64,000 nucleotides of DNA, from the NCBI GenBank assembly GCA_910575795.1, contig CAJTGE010000009.1, forward strand, positions 62,001 through 126,000, written 5' to 3'. Within the stretch, counting starts at the first letter, position 1. Each line of letters opens with the position of its first letter. The notes under the pieces are model-generated. The model saw nothing but the letters and a program-made list of their open reading frames with translations, did no database searches and was not told the DNA's origin. The position numbers and the translations under genes are program-made. Of this stretch, positions 25,092 through 34,073 are shown in pieces. Source of the DNA: Clostridiaceae bacterium (GTDB taxonomy: Bacteria; Bacillota; Clostridia; Lachnospirales; Lachnospiraceae).

Positions 25092-25288
25092 GGCGTGCGC
25101 TGGCTCCGGAGCCAGCGCAGGAAAATAGTGTCCGGGCAGCGCGGCAAACAGGGAGGCGCTGCTCTTCCGGGAACTCCATTCAGATCAGATTGGAAAAAAT
25201 GGGGTTGTATTTTGATTAAAACGTAATAAAATAGAAAAAAGATAATTCATATATATGAAAATATTTCAAAATAAAAGAGGTAATCATA

Positions 25289-25317
25289 TTGACATTTTAA
25301 TTTTAGTCTATTATAAT
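25289..25317 (+). promoter_or_regulatory. Near-consensus sigma-A promoter of the aldehyde dehydrogenase gene
   Basis: TTGACA at 25289-25294 and TATAAT at 25312-25317 with a 17-bp spacer. The leader to the start codon at 25421 is ~95 nt, AT-rich. Confidence 0.85.
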
Positions 25318-25420
25318 ACATTTATATTCATAATTATGAAATATAATATCATTAAAATGAAACAATATTTTATTATATTTTGTAAAATATAATGGTGAGA
25401 ATGAAAGGAGAAGAGAAACA

Positions 25421-27034
25421 ATGAGCAACGGACATTATAGAATGGATATGCCTGCCAATGAGCCGGCCTTCCGTTACCTGCCGGGTTCAGAGGAGAGGGA
25501 GAACATTCAAAGAGAGCTGGAACGCCAGATGGGAGAGGTGGTTAAGATTCCGCTGATCATTGGCGGAAGGGAGATTTGGACGGAAAAGACGGGAGTCTGC
25601 ACGGTTCCGCATCTTCATTCGCATGTCCTGGCAGAGTACAGCGTGGCCGGGGAGAAGGAGCTGAGAGCGGCAATCGATGCGGCGATGGAGGCAAAGGCCG
25701 CGTGGGAATCCATGCCATCCGAGCACCGCGCATCGATTTTTCTGAAAGCCGCCGCCCTCCTGACCGGTCCGTACAGGGCCGTGGTCAATGCGGCGACCAT
25801 GCTGTGCCAGAGCAAGACGGTTCATCAGGCTGAAATTGACTCTGCCTGTGAGCTGGCGGATTTCTTCAGGTTTAATGCGTACTATGCGCAGCAGATCTAT
25901 GAGGAACAGCCGAACCATGCGCCGGGCGAATGGAACCGGCTGGAATACCGTCCGCTGGAGGGATTTGTGGCGGCTGTCACGCCGTTTAATTTTACGTCCA
26001 TCGGGGGCAATCTCCCGTCCGCCCCGGCGTTAATGGGGAATGTAGTCCTCTGGAAGCCGGCCTCGTCCGTGGTGCTGTCCAATTATTATGTCATGAAAGT
26101 GCTGCTGGAAGCGGGACTTCCGGCCGGAGCCATCCAATTCGTGCCGTGCAGCGGTGCGGACATGAGCCGTTTTGTGCTGCGCGATCCGCGGCTTGCAGGT
26201 TTTCATTTTACAGGATCCACGGGCGTGTTTGAAAGCGTATGGTCCATGGTGGGACAGAACATCCGGAATTACCGCTCCTACCCGCGCCTGGTCGGGGAGA
26301 CAGGGGGAAAAGATTTTATCTTTGCACATAAGAGCGCGTCCGTGAAGGCTTTAGTATCCGCGCTGGCGCGGGGCGCATTCGAGTATCAGGGCCAGAAGTG
26401 CTCCGCGGCGTCCAGGGCCTACATTCCGGCGTCTCTCTGGCCGGAGGTAAAGGAGGGCGTTTTGAAGGCCGCTTCACAGATCCGGACAGGGGATGTGTCT
26501 GACTTCTCGCATGAAATGGGCGCGGTGATTGATAAGAACGCGTTTGAATCCATCACCGCCTACATCGACGAGGCAAGGCAGTCCGCGGACGCGGAGGTTC
26601 TGTGCGGCGGGTACGATGGATCCACAGGGTACTTTATTTATCCGACCGTGATTGAGGCGAAAAGGCCGGATTATAAAACCATGACAGAGGAGATCTTCGG
26701 GCCGGTCCTGACCGTTTACGCGTATCCGGACGAAGCATTTGAGGAAATGCTTAAACTCTGCGACAGCTCGACTCCCTACGCGCTTTCAGGGGCGATCTTC
26801 GCGCGCGATCGCGGCATAATCGTACACATGGAAGAGGCCCTGAGAAATTCAGCCGGAAATTTCTATATTAATGATAAGCCGACAGGCGCGGTAGTGGGGC
26901 AGCAGCCCTTCGGCGGAGCGCGGGCGTCAGGCACGAACGATAAGGCCGGAAGCCGGTTAAACCTGTATAGGTGGGTTAGTCCGAGGACAATTAAAGAATT
27001 ATTTGCAGCGGATGAGGAGGGGGGAATTCTGTAA
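25421..27034 (+). CDS. L-glutamate gamma-semialdehyde (1-pyrroline-5-carboxylate) dehydrogenase
   Basis: A 537-residue NAD(P)-dependent aldehyde dehydrogenase. It matches the P5C dehydrogenase branch by length and by motifs: PFNFTSIGGNLPSAPALMGN (cofactor site), GFHFTGSTGVF, LVGETGGKDFIF with the general base Glu, EYQGQKCSAASRAYIP with the nucleophile Cys, and EEIFGPVLTVYAY. It oxidises glutamate semialdehyde to glutamate, the second step of proline breakdown; no proline dehydrogenase is adjacent, so the semialdehyde may come from ornithine or arginine. AAAGGAG precedes the start, and it has its own strong promoter. Confidence 0.85.
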   Translation: MSNGHYRMDMPANEPAFRYLPGSEERENIQRELERQMGEVVKIPLIIGGREIWTEKTGVCTVPHLHSHVLAEYSVAGEKELRAAIDAAMEAKAAWESMPSEHRASIFLKAAALLTGPYRAVVNAATMLCQSKTVHQAEIDSACELADFFRFNAYYAQQIYEEQPNHAPGEWNRLEYRPLEGFVAAVTPFNFTSIGGNLPSAPALMGNVVLWKPASSVVLSNYYVMKVLLEAGLPAGAIQFVPCSGADMSRFVLRDPRLAGFHFTGSTGVFESVWSMVGQNIRNYRSYPRLVGETGGKDFIFAHKSASVKALVSALARGAFEYQGQKCSAASRAYIPASLWPEVKEGVLKAASQIRTGDVSDFSHEMGAVIDKNAFESITAYIDEARQSADAEVLCGGYDGSTGYFIYPTVIEAKRPDYKTMTEEIFGPVLTVYAYPDEAFEEMLKLCDSSTPYALSGAIFARDRGIIVHMEEALRNSAGNFYINDKPTGAVVGQQPFGGARASGTNDKAGSRLNLYRWVSPRTIKELFAADEEGGIL

Positions 27035-27185
27035 ATAATGTATTCAATTTTCGGTGTAAATCAACAGATATTTAACTGTTATATCCTGTGATTTTATGAA
27101 TAAAAGAATATTATTCTTATAATATAGTCGTAATGAATTATATTAACTGTTGGTTTTATTATAGCTTGCCGGGTATGTAGCCAGT

Positions 27186-27330
27186 GTCAGATTCTAAACC
27201 CATAAGGAACCCGCAGAAAACCGCCGGCGCTTAGCGAGGTCTTTTCGGGCTTAGCGTCCGCTGCGCTTTTCTCCGGGCGGGAGCGGGGTTCCGTTGGGTT
27301 TAGAATCTGACTCTGGCGGCCCTCTCACGA
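27186..27330. repeat. Core repeat with variable outer stem, copy 2 (core on plus strand)
   Basis: A perfect 17-bp stem (GTCAGATTCTAAACCCA at 27186-27202 and its complement at 27295-27311) surrounds a core nearly identical to that of 23041-23216 in reverse orientation (AGAAAACCGCCGGCGC and GCGCTTTTCTCCGGGCGG are shared). The tail CCTCTCACGA at 27321 is direct with copy 1. It occupies the gap 27035-27468, whose left part is AT-rich and without genes. Confidence 0.75.
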
Positions 27331-27399
27331 AAAACAGCGCCCCCGCAATCGTTCCGTTTAAATAAATAAAACACTTTTATTGCGCCCGACAATTTCCGC

Positions 27400-27428
27400 T
27401 TGCCATAAGCAGGAGAATCTTCTATAAT
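27400..27428 (+). promoter_or_regulatory. Sigma-A promoter of the MBL hydrolase gene
   Basis: TTGCCA at 27400-27405 and TATAAT at 27423-27428, 17-bp spacer, 41 bases before the start at 27469. Confidence 0.75.
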
Positions 27429-27468
27429 GTGTTTATTCGCGAGGAGAAAATCCAGGAGGTTATGCGGC

Positions 27469-28344
27469 ATGCATTTTACAGACGTATCAGGCGTGGGAGA
27501 GGGCGCTGTCTTTCTGATCCGCGGAGAGGCAAATATTCTCTTTGAGGCGGGCATGGCCTACGCGGCTGCCCCGATGGTGGAAAAGATCAAAAAAGAGCTG
27601 GGCGGCGGCAGGGTGGACGCGGTTCTCCTGTCCCACTCCCACTATGATCACGTATCAGGTCTTCCGGCCGTCCGCCGGGCGTGGCCGGACGTAAAAGTGT
27701 ACGCTTCCGAAAAGGCGGGAGAAATCCTCAAAAAACCGTCTGCACTGGAGACGATCCGCCGGCTGAGCGGCGAGGCGGCAGAGGCGGCCGGCCTTTTCTG
27801 GGATCCGGACTACCGGGATGCGGATCTGCAGGTCGATGAAACGCTGGAAGACGGGGAAACCGTCCGGATCGGCGATCACGAAGTACACGCCTTTGCGACC
27901 ATCGGCCACACAAGAGATTCCTTTTCCTATATTATAGACGGCGAACTGATGCTCTGCAGCGAGACCGTAGGCGTTATGGGGCCCAAAGGCGGTTATATGC
28001 CCTCCTTTCTGGTGGATTATTTAGGAGCGGAAGAGTCCATCCGGCGTTCCCGCGCCTATCCCGTAAAGGAAATCATCCTGAATCACCACGGCCCTGTCAG
28101 AGAGCGGGACAGGGCCCGCATATGGGATTTCCTGCAGAAAAAACTCACAGAGAGCCGGGAAATTATGCTGGGCGTCATGAACGAGCACAGCTCCGACGAC
28201 GAGGCATTAAAAGAGCTGGAACGGATCTTCCACTCCCATGTAGACAAAAAAGAACAGCCGGACGAGGCGTTTTACATCAATGCGGCCAGCATGATGCGCA
28301 CGCTCAGGCGGCAGTTTCCGGAGCGGCTTTTAAGGAAAGCCTGA
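27469..28344 (+). CDS. MBL-fold metallo-hydrolase
   Basis: A 291-residue metallo-beta-lactamase-fold hydrolase. The metal site HSHYDHVSGLP is near residue 57, with further His at IGHTRDSFSY (~145) and NHHGPV (~205). It carries a C-terminal helical region (VMNEHSSDDEALKELERIFH) seen in stand-alone MBL hydrolases. The start at 27469 is chosen over 27427 because AGGAGG lies 9 bases upstream. The substrate is unknown (thioester, lactone or phosphodiester are all possible for the family). The NfnA gene follows after 147 bases. Confidence 0.85.
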   Translation: MHFTDVSGVGEGAVFLIRGEANILFEAGMAYAAAPMVEKIKKELGGGRVDAVLLSHSHYDHVSGLPAVRRAWPDVKVYASEKAGEILKKPSALETIRRLSGEAAEAAGLFWDPDYRDADLQVDETLEDGETVRIGDHEVHAFATIGHTRDSFSYIIDGELMLCSETVGVMGPKGGYMPSFLVDYLGAEESIRRSRAYPVKEIILNHHGPVRERDRARIWDFLQKKLTESREIMLGVMNEHSSDDEALKELERIFHSHVDKKEQPDEAFYINAASMMRTLRRQFPERLLRKA

Positions 28345-28491
28345 ATTTGCCAGACACTGCCGGTCAGCGGGTGTTGAGGATGCGCCGGCTTCTTGCGGCC
28401 CCTTACGCGCCCGGCTGCCGCTGTTAAAGCAAAATCGTATCGAATTAATGTGGATTACATCAGAACCAGGAAGCAAAAAAAGGAGAATACC

Positions 28492-29382
28492 ATGTACCAG
28501 ATTGTAAAGGCCGAAAAGCTGGCCGACAAAATTTACCTGTGCGTTGTAAAAGCCCCCAGGGTTGCGCGTTCCTGCGAGCCGGGGGAGTTTGTGATCGTAA
28601 AGCTTCATGAGGAGGGCGAGCGCATTCCCCTCACGATCTGCGATTTTGACCGTGAAGAGGGCACGGTGACGATCGTGTTCCAGACGGTGGGCGCATCGAC
28701 GGAGCAGATGGCCTCCTTAAAGACAGGGGATTCCTTCCGTGATTTTGTCGGCCCTCTGGGAAATCCGTCGGATTTTGTAAAAGAGGACATCGGGAGCCTG
28801 AAAAAAAGGAAATATTTATTCGTGGCCGGCGGCGTGGGGGCGGCGCCTGTCTATCCGCAGGTGAAATGGATGAAGGAGCACGGCATCGACGCAGATGTGA
28901 TCGTGGGCTCCAAGACAAAGGATCTCCTGATCCTGACCCGGGAGATGGGGGAAGCGGCCGGATCGCTTTACATAGCCACAGACGACGGAAGCGCCGGGAC
29001 AAAGGGCATGGTGACAGGCGTGATCGAGGATCTGGTGGAAAAGCAGGGAAAGAAATACGACGTCTGCGTGGCCATTGGGCCTATGATTATGATGAAGTTT
29101 GTCTGCCTTCTCACAAAGAGGCTGGGCATTCCCACAATTGTGAGCTTAAACCCGATCATGGTGGATGGGACCGGCATGTGCGGGGCCTGCCGTGTGACAG
29201 TGGGCGATCAGGTAAAATTTGCCTGCGTGGACGGGCCGGAATTTGACGGCCATCTGGTAAATTTTGACGAGGCCATGAAGCGTCAGCAGATATATAAGGA
29301 TCAGGAGGGGCGGGCCATGCTCCGGCTGAGAGAGGGAGACACGCATCACGGCGGCTGCGGCTATTGCGGAGGTGACAGATGA
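28492..29382 (+). CDS. nfnA: NfnA-type FAD/NAD-binding subunit (sulfide/dihydroorotate dehydrogenase-like)
   Basis: A 296-residue flavoprotein. It has a ferredoxin-reductase-type FAD barrel (IPLTICDFDREEGTVTIVFQ), an NAD-binding part (FVAGGVGAAPVYPQVKWM) and a [2Fe-2S] cysteine cluster near the end (GTGMCGACRVTVG...FACVDGPEFDGH). With the following gene it forms the electron-bifurcating NADH-dependent ferredoxin:NADP oxidoreductase, which in anaerobes balances ferredoxin, NADH and NADPH. The ATG at 28492 follows AAAAAAGGAG. The 4-base overlap with the next gene supports a fixed complex. It could be mistaken for PyrK, but the pairing with a GltD-like partner favours NfnA. Confidence 0.85.
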   Translation: MYQIVKAEKLADKIYLCVVKAPRVARSCEPGEFVIVKLHEEGERIPLTICDFDREEGTVTIVFQTVGASTEQMASLKTGDSFRDFVGPLGNPSDFVKEDIGSLKKRKYLFVAGGVGAAPVYPQVKWMKEHGIDADVIVGSKTKDLLILTREMGEAAGSLYIATDDGSAGTKGMVTGVIEDLVEKQGKKYDVCVAIGPMIMMKFVCLLTKRLGIPTIVSLNPIMVDGTGMCGACRVTVGDQVKFACVDGPEFDGHLVNFDEAMKRQQIYKDQEGRAMLRLREGDTHHGGCGYCGGDR

Positions 29383-30779
29383 TGGAAGCAAAAAGAGACA
29401 TGATGAAAAAGGTTCCGGTCAGGGAACAGGAGCCGCTTGTACGCGCCGCTAATTTTAAGGAGGTCTGCTTAGGCTATGACGAGGCGGAGGCTGTGGCAGA
29501 GGCAGAGCGGTGCTTAAACTGTAAAAATGCGAAATGTGTGGCCGGATGCCCGGTTTCGATCGATATACCGGCCTTTATTCAGGAGGTAAAGGAAGGCCGC
29601 TTTGAGGAGGCGGCAAAGGTGATCGCCAAATCGTCCGCGCTGCCGGCCGTCTGCGGCCGCGTCTGCCCGCAGGAGACACAGTGCGAGGGACAGTGCGTCC
29701 GCGGCATAAAGGGAGAGGCGGTTTCCATCGGAAAGCTGGAGCGCTTTGTGGCGGACTGGTCCAGGGAGCACGGCTTTGTGCCGGCCGCGCCGGAGACGAC
29801 GAACGGGAAGCGGGTGGCTGTGATCGGATCCGGCCCCGCGGGCCTGACATGCGCCGGGGATCTGGCAAAGCTGGGCTATGAGGTGACAATCTTTGAGGCG
29901 CTCCATGAACCGGGCGGCGTCCTGACCTACGGGATCCCGGAGTTCCGTCTTCCCAAGGAAGGCGTGGTCGGCCCGGAGATCGACAATGTGCGCAAGCTGG
30001 GCGTGAAGCTGGAGACGAACGTGGTGATCGGGAAATCCGTGACCATCGACGAGCTGATGGAGGAAGAGGGCTTTGAAGCGGTCTTTATCGGCTCCGGAGC
30101 CGGGCTTCCAAAATTCATGGGCATTCCGGGCGAGAATGCAAACGGCGTATTTTCGGCCAATGAGTATCTGACCAGGAGCAATCTCATGAAAGCCTTCCGC
30201 GAGGATCATGACACGCCGATCATGAATGCAAAGAAAGCGGTCGTGGTGGGCGGCGGAAATGTGGCCATGGACGCGGCCAGGACAGCCCTTCGTCTGGGCG
30301 CTGAGGTACATATTGTATACAGAAGGAGCGAAAAAGAGCTTCCGGCCAGGGCGGAGGAGGTCCATCACGCAAAAGAAGAGGGGATTGTGTTTAATCTCCT
30401 GACGAATCCGGCTGAGATCCTGACCGATGAGAGCGGCTGGGTGAGAGGGATCGTGTGCCGCCGGATGGAGCTGGGAGAGCCGGATGAATCCGGGAGGAGA
30501 AGGCCGGTGGAAGTGGCCGGATCGGAGTTCGAGATTGAGGCGGACATGGTGATCATGGCGCTCGGGACCTCCCCGAACCCGCTGATTTCTTCTACCACCA
30601 GGGGTCTGGAGGTCAACCGCTGGAAATGTATTATCGCGGATGAGCAGAACGGGAAGACAACAAAGGAAGGCGTCTATGCCGGCGGCGACGCGGTGACGGG
30701 CGCGGCGACGGTGATCCTCGCGATGGAGGCGGGCCGCGCCGGGGCCAGGGGCATCGACGCGTATCTGTCACAGCGGTAA
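29379..30779 (+). CDS. nfnB: NfnB / NADPH-dependent glutamate synthase-like subunit
   Basis: A 466-residue protein of the GltD family. Two [4Fe-4S] cysteine sets are seen near the start (CLNCKNAKCVAGCP and CGRVCPQETQCEGQCVRG), then the FAD fingerprint VIGSGPAGLTCAGDLAKLGY near residue 150 and an NADPH-binding fingerprint VVGGGNVAMDAARTALRLGA near 290, ending with GDAVTGAATVILAMEAGR. Often labelled gltA or glutamate synthase small chain, but without a GltB-type large subunit next to it and with NfnA overlapping, the bifurcating NfnAB role is more likely. Cytosolic. Confidence 0.85.
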   Translation: MMEAKRDMMKKVPVREQEPLVRAANFKEVCLGYDEAEAVAEAERCLNCKNAKCVAGCPVSIDIPAFIQEVKEGRFEEAAKVIAKSSALPAVCGRVCPQETQCEGQCVRGIKGEAVSIGKLERFVADWSREHGFVPAAPETTNGKRVAVIGSGPAGLTCAGDLAKLGYEVTIFEALHEPGGVLTYGIPEFRLPKEGVVGPEIDNVRKLGVKLETNVVIGKSVTIDELMEEEGFEAVFIGSGAGLPKFMGIPGENANGVFSANEYLTRSNLMKAFREDHDTPIMNAKKAVVVGGGNVAMDAARTALRLGAEVHIVYRRSEKELPARAEEVHHAKEEGIVFNLLTNPAEILTDESGWVRGIVCRRMELGEPDESGRRRPVEVAGSEFEIEADMVIMALGTSPNPLISSTTRGLEVNRWKCIIADEQNGKTTKEGVYAGGDAVTGAATVILAMEAGRAGARGIDAYLSQR

Positions 30780-30879
30780 GGAGACTGGTACAGCGCTGTA
30801 TTCATTGCGGGTAAACAGCGCTCGCTGCCCGCGCCCGGCAAGCCGGAGTTATAGAAAATGATTATGGGGGCACAGTAAA

Positions 30880-32235
30880 ATGGGAAAACAGGTGGATTTA
30901 CTGAATGAGCCGATCCTGCCTGCTTTGGCCAGGCTTGCGGTTCCGATCATGGCTACGTCTCTGGTGCAGATGGCGTATAATTTGACGGATATGGCCTGGA
31001 TCGGCCGTCTGGGCTCCGGGGCCGTGACCGCGGTGGGGACAGCGGGCATGTATAGCTGGTTCTCCCAGGGGATTGCGATTCTGGCAAAGACCGGCGGACA
31101 GGTGAAGGTGGCGCATGCCCTGGGGGCCGGGGATGAGGAGGCCGCCGCCCGCTACGCCAGGGGAGCGATCCAGATGGGCGTGGTATTTGCCCTGGCGTTT
31201 GGGGCGGTCTGCCTTGTCCTGGCCGGGCCGCTGATCGGCTTTTTCGGCCTTGCGAGCCGGGAGATTGTGGAGTCGGCGATGATCTATCTGCGGATTGCCT
31301 GCGGATGTATTCTATTTTCCTATATTAATATGATTCTCACCGGGCTTTTGACAGCCACGGGGGACAGCCGGACGCCGTTTAAGGTGAATGTGGCGGGGCT
31401 TGTGCTGAATGTGATTCTGGATCCGCTCCTCATATTCGGCGCGGGTCCTGTTCCCGCCATGGGAACCGTTGGGGCCGCTGTGGCCACGGTTGCGGCGCAG
31501 GCGGCCGTGACGGTTCTGTTTATTCTGGCGATTCGGCGGGAGAGCCGGCTTTTTAAGGGATTTTCACTGTTTACCCCGGTTCCCCCGTACTGCAGGCAGG
31601 AGATGGTGCGGATCGGCATGCCGGCGGCCGTGCAGAACCTGATTTACGCCGGTATTTCCATGATTCTGACACGCCTGGTGGCCGGTTACGGCGACAAGGC
31701 CGTGGCAGTCCAGAGAGTGGGGAGCCAGATTGAGTCTGTGTCGTGGATGGTGGGAGACGGCTTTGCCGCCGCGATCAATTCCTTTATCGGGCAGAATTTC
31801 GGGGCCAAACAGATGGATCGGGTGAAGCGGGGGTTTTCCACAGCCATTGCCATGACGGCGCTGTGGGGGCTGTGCACCACGTCGCTCCTGATTTTTATGG
31901 CCGGGCCATTGTTTTCTGTCTTTATCACAGAGCCTGCGGTGCTGGCCGGGGGCGTGGACTATCTGAGAATACTGGGATTTTCACAGCTTTTTATGCTGGT
32001 GGAGCAGACCTCGGTGGGGGCCTTTGCCGGACTGGGGCGCACGGGCTTTCCGTCGGCGGTGAGCGTGACGCTCACCTCGGCCCGGATCCCCATGGCCGTC
32101 CTCTTTTCGGCGACGGCGCTGGGGTTAAACGGGATCTGGTGGGCGCTGACCGTGTCCAGTATTTTGAAGGGCTGCGTCCTGTACGCCGGATTTTTGTTTG
32201 TGCTTAAGCGGATGGCGCGCGGGGGAGAAAAGTAA
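30880..32235 (+). CDS. MATE-family efflux transporter
   Basis: A 451-residue exporter of standard length with twelve predicted helices and the duplicated family pattern (LARLAVPIMATSLVQMAYNL in the first half, MVRIGMPAAVQNLIYAG in the second). Drug/cation antiport with Na+ or H+ is the family role. Unlike the MATE protein at 12892 it has no C-terminal soluble domain, a useful contrast. Its ribosome site is weak (GGGGGCACAG). A terminator follows at once. Confidence 0.9.
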   Translation: MGKQVDLLNEPILPALARLAVPIMATSLVQMAYNLTDMAWIGRLGSGAVTAVGTAGMYSWFSQGIAILAKTGGQVKVAHALGAGDEEAAARYARGAIQMGVVFALAFGAVCLVLAGPLIGFFGLASREIVESAMIYLRIACGCILFSYINMILTGLLTATGDSRTPFKVNVAGLVLNVILDPLLIFGAGPVPAMGTVGAAVATVAAQAAVTVLFILAIRRESRLFKGFSLFTPVPPYCRQEMVRIGMPAAVQNLIYAGISMILTRLVAGYGDKAVAVQRVGSQIESVSWMVGDGFAAAINSFIGQNFGAKQMDRVKRGFSTAIAMTALWGLCTTSLLIFMAGPLFSVFITEPAVLAGGVDYLRILGFSQLFMLVEQTSVGAFAGLGRTGFPSAVSVTLTSARIPMAVLFSATALGLNGIWWALTVSSILKGCVLYAGFLFVLKRMARGGEK

Positions 32236-32246
32236 AAGTAAACGTA

Positions 32247-32282
32247 AAAAGCGGCATATCCGGATTGATATGCCGCTTTTTA
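32247..32282 (+). terminator. Rho-independent terminator
   Basis: AAAAGCGGCATATC...GATATGCCGCTTTTT; the A/T-rich flanks allow termination on both strands. Confidence 0.85.
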
Positions 32283-32358
32283 CATTGGTTTTTAAATGGC
32301 TGCGCCTTTTGGCTCACTTACTTTGCGCAATATTCAAAACGTAAATGGTTCTTTAGCG

Positions 32359-33279
32359 TTAAAACGCCCAGAAATACATCAGCGCCACATGAATGGCAAA
32401 CATAACGACAGCCACCGGAAGCTGGGCCTTGATGATGCCGTATTTGTTCCTCATTTCCAGGAGAGCCGCGGGCATGATGTTAAAGTTGGCGGCCATGGGC
32501 GTTAAGAGCGTGCCGCAGTAGCCGGCCGTTAAGCCCAGGACGCCTACGACAGCCGGATCGCCTCCCTTGGCGATCAGGAAGGGCATGCCGATGCCGACGG
32601 TGATAACAGAGAACGCGCCGAAGCCATTTCCCATCACAGCCGTAAAGAGGGCCATGCCTGCGCAGTAGACGAGGACGGCGATAAAGAGGTTTCCCTCCGG
32701 GATGACGGCCGAGGCGGCCCCGGAGATGACATCCCCGACCCCGGCGGCGGTGAATACGGCGCCGAGGGCGGCCAGAAGCTGGGGCAGTATGCCGGTCACG
32801 CCCACGTTATCCATCAGGCGCGCTCCTTCCTCCGTGGCAGAACGGGAGGGCGCTTTGGTGATGAAAAAAGCGATGGCCAGAGAGAGCACGCCGGATATAC
32901 CGATGGCGTTGCTGGCCCCAAAGGGAAGGAAGGAGGCGGCCAGCAGGGCGATGAGCGCCAGGGAGATAACCGGGATAAAGATCCGGTTGCCCAGGCGATC
33001 CGCTTCCTTTCTGCTCTGATCCGCGTCGAGGCCGGGCCCTCTGCTGGGCTTTACCTTGCCAAGGCCGGTTAAAAGGGCCAGGACGAGGATCGCGCCGCCG
33101 GAAATGTAGGCCGGCAGATAGGGGCCGACCATGAAAATTGCGGCCAGGACGAACCAGAACGCGGCGGTGAGGCTCCGGCAGGCCAGGGTGTCATCCTTAA
33201 GAGCCTTTAAGCCTGTGAGGATAAAAACCGCGCCGATGAGGCAGTAAAAAAATTCAGACATAATTGTGTTGAAATCCAT
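32359..33279 (-). CDS. DUF979 membrane permease component
   Basis: A 306-residue polytopic membrane protein (about nine hydrophobic helices). The C-terminal GNGFGAFSVITVGIGMPFLI and GYCGTLLTPMAANFNIMPAALLEM are characteristic of DUF979. It follows the DUF969 gene by 15 bases and pyroglutamyl peptidase further upstream, an arrangement conserved in many Firmicutes. The pair is thought to form a transporter, perhaps for 5-oxoproline or small peptides; this is inferred from context only. AAAGGAGGG precedes the start. Confidence 0.85.
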   Translation of the reverse strand: MDFNTIMSEFFYCLIGAVFILTGLKALKDDTLACRSLTAAFWFVLAAIFMVGPYLPAYISGGAILVLALLTGLGKVKPSRGPGLDADQSRKEADRLGNRIFIPVISLALIALLAASFLPFGASNAIGISGVLSLAIAFFITKAPSRSATEEGARLMDNVGVTGILPQLLAALGAVFTAAGVGDVISGAASAVIPEGNLFIAVLVYCAGMALFTAVMGNGFGAFSVITVGIGMPFLIAKGGDPAVVGVLGLTAGYCGTLLTPMAANFNIMPAALLEMRNKYGIIKAQLPVAVVMFAIHVALMYFWAF

Positions 33280-33294
33280 GATACCATCCCTCCT

Positions 33295-33981
33295 TTATGC
33301 TTCCGGGCCTGACGCGGAGTGTTTTTTGTCCAGCCGCTTATCGAGTAAATAGTTGTGCGCCGCTCCGACCACAATGGAGATCAGGGCGATGGGAATCGCG
33401 CACAGGGACACTCTCAGCGCGTCGAGCTCGCACCCCTGCTCAGTGAGGGTGGACACAATCAGCATGGTTCCGGCCGCGCCCATGAAGCAGAGCTGCGCGT
33501 AGAAATTGCCGAAATTGTCGCTGGCGGCGCAGTAGCCCTTGATCTCATCCTCGGTTTCCTCATCCACGGCGCCGTATTTGACTACGGCCGCGCCGTGGGC
33601 CATGGGGCTGATTAAGGGGCGGACAAACTGCGGATGCCCGCTGAGCCGCAGGGAAAAGGCCGCGCCCAGGGCGCGTAAGACCTGATAGAGCGTAATCACC
33701 TTTCCGGTTGTCATATTTTTTGTCTTTCGGATCAGATCCACGGCTTTTTCCTTTAAGCCGTACCGCTCGCAGATGCCGATAGCCGGCAGAGTGAGCACGA
33801 ATACTGTGGCGACTCTCTGTGTGATAAAGGACTGCCCCAAAATATCCAGCACCTCAATAAAGGACATGCCGGAAACCAGCCCTGTGGCCACGCCTGCGAT
33901 CACGACAGTCGCAATCGTATCTTTTTTTAAAATAAACCCAATAATTACAATAACAATACCAATTAATTTGATGGCTTCCAT
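33295..33981 (-). CDS. DUF969 membrane permease component
   Basis: A 228-residue membrane protein with about six helices. The stretch GHPQFVRPLISPMAHGAAVV and the VLTLPAIGICERYGLKEKA segment are typical of DUF969. Always paired with DUF979, and here lies between pcp and DUF979 in one transcription direction. GAGGGGGAACG precedes the ATG. Confidence 0.85.
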   Translation of the reverse strand: MEAIKLIGIVIVIIGFILKKDTIATVVIAGVATGLVSGMSFIEVLDILGQSFITQRVATVFVLTLPAIGICERYGLKEKAVDLIRKTKNMTTGKVITLYQVLRALGAAFSLRLSGHPQFVRPLISPMAHGAAVVKYGAVDEETEDEIKGYCAASDNFGNFYAQLCFMGAAGTMLIVSTLTEQGCELDALRVSLCAIPIALISIVVGAAHNYLLDKRLDKKHSASGPEA

Positions 33982-34010
33982 ATATCGTTCCCCCTCTGTG
34001 TCAGAATGAA

Positions 34011-34071
34011 GCGGTTCAGACTGCCTGAACGTATGTCAGAAGTAACTGTTCAGAGATCCCTGAATTGTTAC
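34011..34071. repeat. Two tandem palindromes of the GTAACnGTTCAG family
   Basis: GCGGTTCAG...CTGAACGT at 34011-34032 and GTAACTGTTCAG...CTGAATTGTTAC at 34042-34071, in the 92-bp gap between pcp and DUF969. Confidence 0.65.
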
Positions 34072-34073
34072 CG

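Larger units (their letters stand above)
24896..25420. other. Intergenic region between thyX-like and aldehyde dehydrogenase genes
   Basis: Holds a GC-rich hairpin terminator (25057-25091), a GCTGGCTCC/GGAGCCAGC palindrome near 25107, then ~200 bases of very AT-rich sequence with a near-consensus promoter (25289-25317). The 75-codon frame at 24992-25219 has no ribosome site and looks non-coding. Confidence 0.6.

Noticed and set aside
24992-25219. A 75-codon open frame before the aldehyde dehydrogenase
   Set aside because: It includes a terminator hairpin, lacks a ribosome site and its product looks random.
29514-30368. A 284-codon open frame on the minus strand
   Set aside because: Antisense to the NfnB gene with its Fe-S and dinucleotide motifs; no ribosome site.
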